Of a DNA stretch of 64,000 bases, positions 57,681 through 64,000 are shown in pieces. A model generated the notes under the pieces. The model was not told the origin of the DNA. It made no database searches and saw only the letters and a list, made by a program, of their open reading frames with translations. The position numbers and the translations under genes are program-made. This DNA comes from Lepidodermella squamata. Its lineage: Eukaryota > Gastrotricha. Every line of letters starts with the position of its first letter. Positions within the stretch are counted from its first letter, which is position 1. The stretch is from NCBI GenBank assembly GCA_047495785.1, contig JBLDXI010000007.1, positions 2,046,001 to 2,110,000 of the forward strand. Reading direction: 5' to 3'.

Positions 57681-58005
57681 CACAGATAGAATAAACTTTT
57701 ACTGTTACTTTTTTGCATTTCATTTTTCAACATTCAGCAATAGATAGGGCAATAGATAGCGCCACACATGTTGTAAAATGTAGTTACCGAGATACAAGCC
57801 TGGGCGGCACTACAAAGAACATCACAGTTCCGACAAAGAGGTGCTACGTATTTCGGTAACTACGGTATTATCCTACGCATTTTTCTTCACATAATAAATA
57901 ATGAACGGGGCTGGATTGGGAATATACGCCCTTGATGTAAGAGAACTATGGCGGGCAATTATACAGTGGGATGAAACAATTTGTCATAGATAGCCGGTGA
58001 TCAAG

Positions 58006-59288
58006 TTAAACTGCATTGGCGGCAATCCAGTCTAAGTGCGTTGCCACACGGGTCTGAACGGCGTAGGTGGAACTGCAGATTATCGCGCCGAACGAAGTGA
58101 TGCCACACAGCTTGTAATAGCCCTGCGAGTAGGACATGACAGGGCCACCAGAATCGCCTTGGCACATCGATGCACCCCCATCTTCGTAACCTGTTTAAAA
58201 TAATTAGATTAGCAAAGTCTAATTTCGTCACGGAAATGATCGCCATGCCTGTGCACATCATCGAGTCGGCTATCAAGGTACCCCATACAGTTTGGCATGC
58301 CGCTTTGCTAACAATCGGCGTTGTGATGTATCTCAGCACATCGGTTCTAGCTCCGCCGGAATTAGTGCGACCCCATTCAACCCTGATATTCAAATTCATC
58401 GAGTGGAATTTCAAACCAAATGAATAGATACTTACCAGCAGTCACAGCTGTCGTTCCAACACTGCAATCATCGGAAGCTGATGTTGGGAGGCAGATTTTC
58501 TGAACAGCCCAGTTGGTGAAGTTCAGCGCATCTATAATAATGGTTGTATGTTTTTTCTATTTAGGAAAGTTCAGCTTGTCGGTGGTAAATGTGAAACGGA
58601 TTACAAAGGCCTTGGTTTTGTTTTAGGTTCACGAAGTTAGCTGTCTAACTTGAAGGCACACTACAAACTTGTATAATAATTTGATAATAACTTTAAAATA
58701 CGTACATGGCAATTTGACAAGGCCGATATCGTTCACCTTCGTGACATTATTGTATGAAGCAGGGTACTTCCAGGATGCAGCTTGCACTGCGAATTCGCCA
58801 TCGGAGGCAGTTGTGTCGTGTTCGGCGATGGACACACTGATTGAACTTGAAAAATGTAGATGTTAAAAGCTCTGGACAGATTTTCTATTGGAATTTACTT
58901 GATCGAACCTAAGAGGCAATGTGCTGCAGTTAACACATATCTAAGCAAAGAACGACAATCTATCTAGACGACAAATAATGGAGAAGGGAAGTTGCTTGCC
59001 TTTCGCTAATGATACTACCAGTGCAATAACTCAGACCAGCGGGCAGAACAATGGTCAGACGCACAGCCCTGTTGCATCACAAGAACTTCAGCAAAAACAC
59101 ACTTTTTAGTAGCTGACATACCATGGGAATTGATTTTGAAGAGCGACCGAACCTCCGACGATTCCGGAACCAGGGGCATCTCGACTATTGTAGTACTTAG
59201 AATGGCCGCAGGATTTTGAAACGGTAGTCGGTTGAGGTGTCGAAGGCACCAGCTGATCCATGACAGTTTTTATCCAAGGCAGAGCCAT
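58006..59288 (-). CDS. Chymotrypsin-like serine protease (5' end and one junction uncertain)
   Basis: Minus-strand exons 59288-59122, 59068-59000, 58940-58899, 58845-58706, 58531-58436, 58377-58249 and 58190-58006 give about 275 residues. The mature start IVGGSVALQNQFPW is near residue 43. Triad: LTAAHC (His86), NDIGLVKLP (Asp132), MCQGDSGGP (Ser). The base of the S1 pocket, six before the catalytic Ser, is Ser, suggesting chymotrypsin-like specificity. There is no signal peptide in exon 1, so an upstream exon is missing. Introns 2 and 6 need GC donors (AAG|GCAAGC and CAG|GCATGG) to keep frame. The acceptor for the exon encoding WGRT is non-canonical: the only AG gives a frameshift. This could be a sequence error or early decay. 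Secreted digestive or defence protease by family. Confidence 0.75.
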
Positions 59289-59558
59289 GCAGGTTCTCGA
59301 ACTGTTAGGGTGTTCATAAATTAAAAATTAAAAATATCAAAAATTAATGATTCTCGGAATAATCCCCTTCCATTTTTCACATTCCGCTATGAGAATTTTT
59401 AAGCAACTATTCAACAATTCAATTGAGTTGAGAATGTTCTGCCTAGAGGAAAATCCGTCCGAAAACGAGCCGCATGAGGACGCAATACTTCAGACCTTAA
59501 CTCCAAGCAAATTAGGCACCTCCTACTTTCAATTCTCTATCGCTTCTCTTGATACTCA

Positions 59559-60673
59559 CTAGACTGAGTCGAGGAAAGTCTGCCCGTTGTTTCCTCCGAG
59601 CGAAAACGAGCCGCACAATGAATATCTAGTTCCGTTGAATGCCACAAGCCCAGCGCCTTGGTCATAGAGCCATGGGCTGATGTTCGACCCAGACACGCCA
59701 GCGCATAGCTTGCGATCTGTGATCGGTATCCCCGTCGATTGATACTGCAATTGACAGGCTGCTCGGTTCGTTGTCTTCAAAGCTGTCTCCTTCAGAAAAG
59801 TTGGTGTGCTGGTTGATGTAAGTGATGTGTAACCCCATCCTAAACGAGACGAGAAAGGTTGAACAAGTACATTTTCGTGGAACCAACCTACCAGCAATGT
59901 AGACTGCTGTGCCGTCTGAACTGCAGACGTCAGTGCAGGAGCTTGGCAGGCAGATTTTTTTTACATTCCAGCCTTTGCTGAAGTCGAGCGGCGTCTTCAG
60001 CCTGAGTAACGCGAAATCATAGTCTGGAGTTGTGGAGTTGTAGAGAGGGTGCCAAGTGTAGTCCTCCACGTCAACGGAGAAGCCGCTATCTGTAGCTGTC
60101 CATGAGCTGACAGATGTGCGTGATCCGACGTAAACCTTGACATGCCGCGGGTATCCAGCTGGCTGCCCAAAGAAAGTCGAGCTATAAGAATTCAATATTC
60201 ACCCTACCACCAAGCACCATTATTTGCGGTAAACTCACTAAAGAGGTGATGCAGTTGTGAGGATATAAGTATCACTAATGATGGCTCCAGTGACGTAGAT
60301 CGTTTTCGAGGTATTGGGGTTGAATATTTGCACCTGAGCCGTCCATGGGTAGCTAGGAAATTAACAGAAATTTAACCAGTGCCGTTGCTGAATTGTGCCC
60401 TCACGAATTTATAGACGCATCTGAGCCTCCGATGATGCTGGCAGAAGGCCTCATGGCGATGTTCCATAGCAACTCAGTCACACCGCATTCTGTTGTTGTA
60501 GCAACATTAGCAGGCGTTGTGCTTTGGGCTCGAACAGCCGGGCCGTTGTTCATTTCGACGGCTTTCAGATTCGCAGCATCAATTGAAGCAGACGACGAGC
60601 AGGCATCTGAGCGACTAACAAAAATCGCAGGTAAAAACAAGGCAAGGCACAAAAGAACTCGGACTGATTTCAT
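59559..60673 (-). CDS. Secreted serine protease homologue (inactive)
   Basis: Minus-strand exons 60673-60405, 60352-60239, 60181-59892 and 59839-59559 join in phase to 317 residues. The signal peptide starts MKSVRVLLCLALFLPAIF. The protease domain starts IIGGSDASINSYPW. The motif that should read TAAHC is TTASPL, so the catalytic His and Cys58 are gone. Its partner Cys42 is also gone (VTGAIIS for CGGSLI). DFALLRL keeps the Asp, and the GDSGGP box is YDQGAGL, so the catalytic Ser is Gln. The fold and other cysteines remain (WNVKKICLPSSC, KLCAG). This is a pseudoprotease, in arthropods often a clip-type cofactor or decoy; here the role is unknown. It lies 270 bp upstream of protease 1 on the same strand, so they are tandem duplicates. 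Confidence 0.85.
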
Positions 60674-61303
60674 TTAGAAGAATTTTATTTGTCAAGGAAA
60701 ATGTTGTTGAAGCGGGAAGAATGAAAAACCTACTCTTCAGAAAGCGGTGAAGTTGTAGTTATGCTGAAAAAAACATGAACACGATTAATGCAGATTATAT
60801 TGAATCTTAATCATTGTCATGTTTTTCAGCATCTCTATAGTGAAGCCTATTGGCAATTGCCGCGTCGAAAGTTGCGGACGTTAAAAATGTGCAATTTAGG
60901 CGCATACACTTTAGGGCGATTCGCGTTAGATCTCGCGCACAGCCCACATTAACGCAACGATTATGAATAGCAAAAACTGGATGCACGTTCACATTTCTAT
61001 TGAATTTCTCGCACAAAAAAATCCTGGCCAATTGTCAAGCAAAGAGCGCCGTTAGGCATGAATTAAGAAGCATGGGGGAATTAAAAAACGTTTTCGACCG
61101 TATTTCATCATTTTCGTTAAAGTTACGGGCGGATTTAGACAGGAGTGTCTAATTTTAGATTTAGTGAAGCATATTTACTGGATTACGGCTTATATAAAAA
61201 ACCATCTAATAAATGCGGGCATGTGTGTCAGAACGACCAGCCTGTATTATATTTGAGAGACCTGTGATTTACCATTGTGTGACCACTTAAAAGTCCAATC
61301 CAA
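60674..61303 (-). other. Upstream region of the serine protease homologue
   Basis: No gene supportable. It should contain the promoter of the pseudoprotease gene, but no clear core element is seen. Confidence 0.4.
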
Positions 61304-61579
61304 TGCGCACGCTGATTGGTCAATCGATCGTTGCTATGACTCCCGGATGAAACGTTCTGTCGTCCGATCCATAAGATTTTTTGCAACAAGTGTTTTTTGC
61401 CGCAGCAATTTACCACAGTTAATATGGAGTTCACGCTCGTGGTCAATGGAAACCGGGCAGAGGGTGTGGCAAGGTCATTTTTTTCATGAATATAAAATAA
61501 TTTATTAGTGAATCGGACGACAGAAATGTTTCATTCCGGAGTCATTAGCAACGATAAATTGACCAATCAGCGTGCGCGC
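61304..61579. mobile_element. 276-bp MITE with about 68-bp terminal inverted repeats
   Basis: TGCGCACGCTGATTGGTCAA ... GAAACGTTCTGTCGTCCGAT at 61304-61370 is matched by the reverse complement at 61510-61579 with about 90 percent identity by eye. The centre is AT-rich with no coding frame. Confidence 0.75.
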
Positions 61580-61882
61580 CAAGGTTCAACTTACCAGTGG
61601 TTCCACAACGACTGAAGTAATCAAATCAAATCGAAGTCACTGGGTGATATTGTTATTGTTAAATCTGTAGTGTTTTTCTTTAACATTTTTTCGTGAGTGG
61701 GATATTTAAACCTCCCAATTGGGATCCTCAAAAAAAACCCACAGGAAAGAAAAAAACTCATGTTCCGTGTGCTATCAAGAGGGTGGTCTTGTTAGTGCAC
61801 ATTGTTTCAAAGACGGATGCTCGAAAGGTGGCCATCATTCAAAGAATGCGGAGTGTGAGCAAACAAAGCACTCTCGTGGGGA
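61580..61882 (+). other. Cys/His-rich frame upstream of the zinc-finger gene
   Basis: A frame from 61719 reads CSVCYQEGGLVSAHCF then CSKGGHHSKNAEC, a possible zinc-binding segment as in retroelement gag or as a first exon of the gene downstream. I could not find a donor that joins it in frame. Confidence 0.3.
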
Positions 61883-63814
61883 GTGGGGGATCTGTTCCCC
61901 TCTGATGACCTGGAGGGGATCTCGCAGGGGTGCAAGAGCCTTAAAATGCTGTGCGCAGCACCCAGTAAAGTAAACACCCAACACCCAAACAAAAGGCTCC
62001 GCGCAGCGGTACCCTTGCACATTTTACTTGAATACAAAGGCTATTTCGCAAAATTGCTCTTCTATTGTTGCCCAAAATCAAAAGTTGTTGAAACAGCAGC
62101 TTTTTCGGCGCCGTTGATTTCCCAAAATTCCTATGCGGCACGGTATGGAGAAATAAATTTGGATTTTCTCGATGAAGTCTCTGAATCCAATTCGAAAATC
62201 GGTGGGAATTCGACTCCTACTTCAGAAATCGAGGGGAATCCGACTACTTCAGGTTAGTTCAAGCTTCAAGCTATTATTCGCTGAGAGTACGTTGGTTTTT
62301 TCCGTACCATTATAGCGTTATATAAATTATTTGAAATCAGGCATTCGAATACTCATGAATTTTTCTTTGGATTGTATTTTTACTACCTACTTACTGCAAG
62401 CGTCGTCTCAACGCTCAACCCCTCTTTCAAATATATATTTTTTCAGATGGACTAGTTTCCTGCATTCAAAGTCCCAAAGTGAGCACTGATGTGACTACTG
62501 ACCCCTCTGCTGTGCGAATCGCACCTCACGCCAGTCGATCATTCAAGATTGTCGTGAAATCCAAACCCTCATCGGAACCTCAGAAGTTGATCTGTCAGGC
62601 ATGCGGGAAGATTTACAAAAAGAAAGCCTGGCTTGCGAAACACGAGGCGAAACACGCTGCCCTGAACAAAAATCTGATTGCGAGATTTGCGGACGAATCT
62701 GACAATGAAGTCGATAAAAGTTTTCGAGAAAGACTGCAGCAAATGACGTTTGAGACAAAAAATCCACCTCCTGTTGAACCGAATGATATTTTAAACTGGG
62801 CTACAACAGAGCCTCGTTTCATCGATCCAAGTGACAGTGCTGGAGCCTTCATTTGGCCGGATAATGGTGGTCGCGATAGCCTCCAAGTTGTAACCAAAGC
62901 AACTGTTGCTTTAGATAGCATCGCGTTGGCTTTATTCGACGCCAAAGAGTTGTTATGCGATGGTACATTAAAGAGCTATCTGCGAGCTCATCGCGGCTCT
63001 CGTCTGCAGGACATACACAACAACAGGGCCGAGTTTGTGAAGCATACTTTCCCTGAAGTTGCTCATATTCGAGGAGACGGCTGTGTTGTTTACGACCTGG
63101 AAAGATTGTCTTTGGTTGAAGTTTGCCGAACGATCTTTCAGCGCCAAAACTGCGGATTGGGCCATGGAATTAGCCGCCTTTACAATCCGGTGTTGGTAGT
63201 CGAAAGCGCGGAAAACAACCCGTTTGTTGATATAACACCCTTGAGAATTTGATCGCACTTAAATTCCACCGATTTTTTTAGATTTCGAGAAGACGCCGCA
63301 CAGTCCCTTCAAGATTTACTCGACGGATTATTTTTGAATCGTGTGAATTCCACCAGGTAATATTTGGAAATAGTCGGTGAATAATAAATTAATTATTTAA
63401 TCATCTATTTGATCCAGAGAGCAGCAACCGCAAATCACATTTGCGACGGTTCTCTTCCCGTGCCGGTTATAGCAATTGGCATAGTGCCGCCGATCGCAAT
63501 CCCCGACGTATTCCGAGGCGAAACGATGATGCTCCAGTTCCAAGCAACTCGGTATAGCTCCTAAAGGCTAATTGGTCGCAAATTCATGAGACTTTTTTCA
63601 TTTATTAATCAGGTACCGCCTATCGTCTGTCATCGCCGAAGAAGTGGATAGCTCACGTTTGGCAGTCATAAAACCCGGCGAGAGGGGCGTTGATGTCTGC
63701 GTGCCCAATGAAAAGAGAAAAATCCTCGTCAGAGAAGACCGCGTCGAAGTCTCCGACATCCGATTTGATCTTTGGCATCCAAAGATGCTCATTTTCGCCT
63801 TAGCCAACGACTAG
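61883..63814 (+). CDS. C2H2 zinc-finger protein of unknown family
   Basis: Exons end 62252, then 62447-63221, 63282-63356, 63420-63551 and 63613-63814, all joining in phase to a stop at 63812-63814. The 5' end is uncertain; the frame is open from before 61883. Exon 2 has one C2H2 finger (LICQACGKIYKKKAWLAKH, final His in EAKH). After it come an acidic patch and a predicted globular region (DGCVVYDLERLSLVEVC, GLGHGISRLYNPVLVVES). The 3' exons give a region with IAIGIVPPIAIPDVF and end RFDLWHPKMLIFALAND. The donor at 63222 (GTTTGT) is chosen because reading through gives a stop after nine codons. A single finger plus an unknown domain could be a domesticated transposon product; I cannot name it. 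Confidence 0.6.
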
Positions 63815-64000
63815 AAATTGATCACCAAATCGCTTCCAAATTCGAGACAAATTAGCAAATTATAATTCTCTTATTCGTGAGCTCAACTTTTTAATGAAAC
63901 ATTTTTTCGAAGTCGAGGTATTTCAGCAATCATATCTCTCATGTGCAAATTGAAAATAAATTTCGATTTTAAGGTTTTATTATGTATGAAAACTTTTTTG

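Larger units (their letters stand above)
55224..58005 (+). other. Intergenic region between the LDLa gene and protease 1
   Basis: 2.8 kb without a gene I can support. It holds repeat copy 3, a CA/CG microsatellite, a TTTACGCA minisatellite and a zone of AGTGACAAA motifs. Around 56180-56370 a TATA-like box, AATAAT runs and a pyrimidine-rich end resemble a solo LTR, but I found no pair. Confidence 0.5.

Overview
The window is nuclear DNA of an invertebrate animal. Genes are split by short introns with very short, nematode-like acceptors (a few T, then YAG next to the exon). The products are metazoan: a bHLH factor with a FER3-type domain, LDL-receptor class A repeats, chymotrypsin-fold proteases, a GT10 fucosyltransferase and an animal-type L-gulonolactone oxidase. 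Retroelement relics and small inverted-repeat elements lie between the genes. I cannot fix the phylum. The introns and operon-like spacing suggest a nematode or another trans-splicing phylum, but this is inference.

Region 1 (1-33.7 kb) is a head-to-tail plus-strand array of six paralogues, the first cut by the window edge. Each complete member has a short N-terminal module, three TPR units like those of Hsp70/Hsp90 co-chaperones, and about 550 residues of predicted helical solenoid. I do not recognise the family. The first five genes are 69-131 bp apart, and each of genes 2-6 has a splice-acceptor-like AG 13-28 bases before its ATG, which suggests a polycistronic, trans-spliced unit. Introns of gene 2 and especially gene 4 are swollen with retroelement debris, a 1.3-kb inverted-repeat element, a three-copy degenerate repeat, and a complete antisense gene for a secreted beta-rich protein.

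Region 2 (28-39 kb) holds three loci for small secreted proteins built from a roughly 75-residue four-cysteine domain, usually in two copies. They share a promoter block containing an E-box/GATA core, as well as 3' UTR sequence. A Ty3/gypsy relic and a telomere-like inverted-repeat element lie among them.

Region 3 (39-46 kb) carries, in order, an L-gulonolactone oxidase gene, an intronless FUT10/11-like fucosyltransferase, and a minus-strand FERD3L/FER3-like bHLH gene.

Region 4 (46-51.5 kb) is the most striking. A five-exon minus-strand gene joins in frame to encode a 1198-residue protein with a basic tail, a TIR domain, an NB-ARC STAND ATPase and about 14 ankyrin repeats. It is an animal NLR with a plant-like front half and a candidate NADase glutamate.

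Region 5 (52-64 kb) contains a non-LTR retrotransposon relic, a secreted 12-repeat LDLa protein, and two tandem chymotrypsin-fold genes. One of these is a pseudoprotease, and the other keeps its triad but has odd introns. An inverted-repeat element and a zinc-finger gene of unknown function follow.
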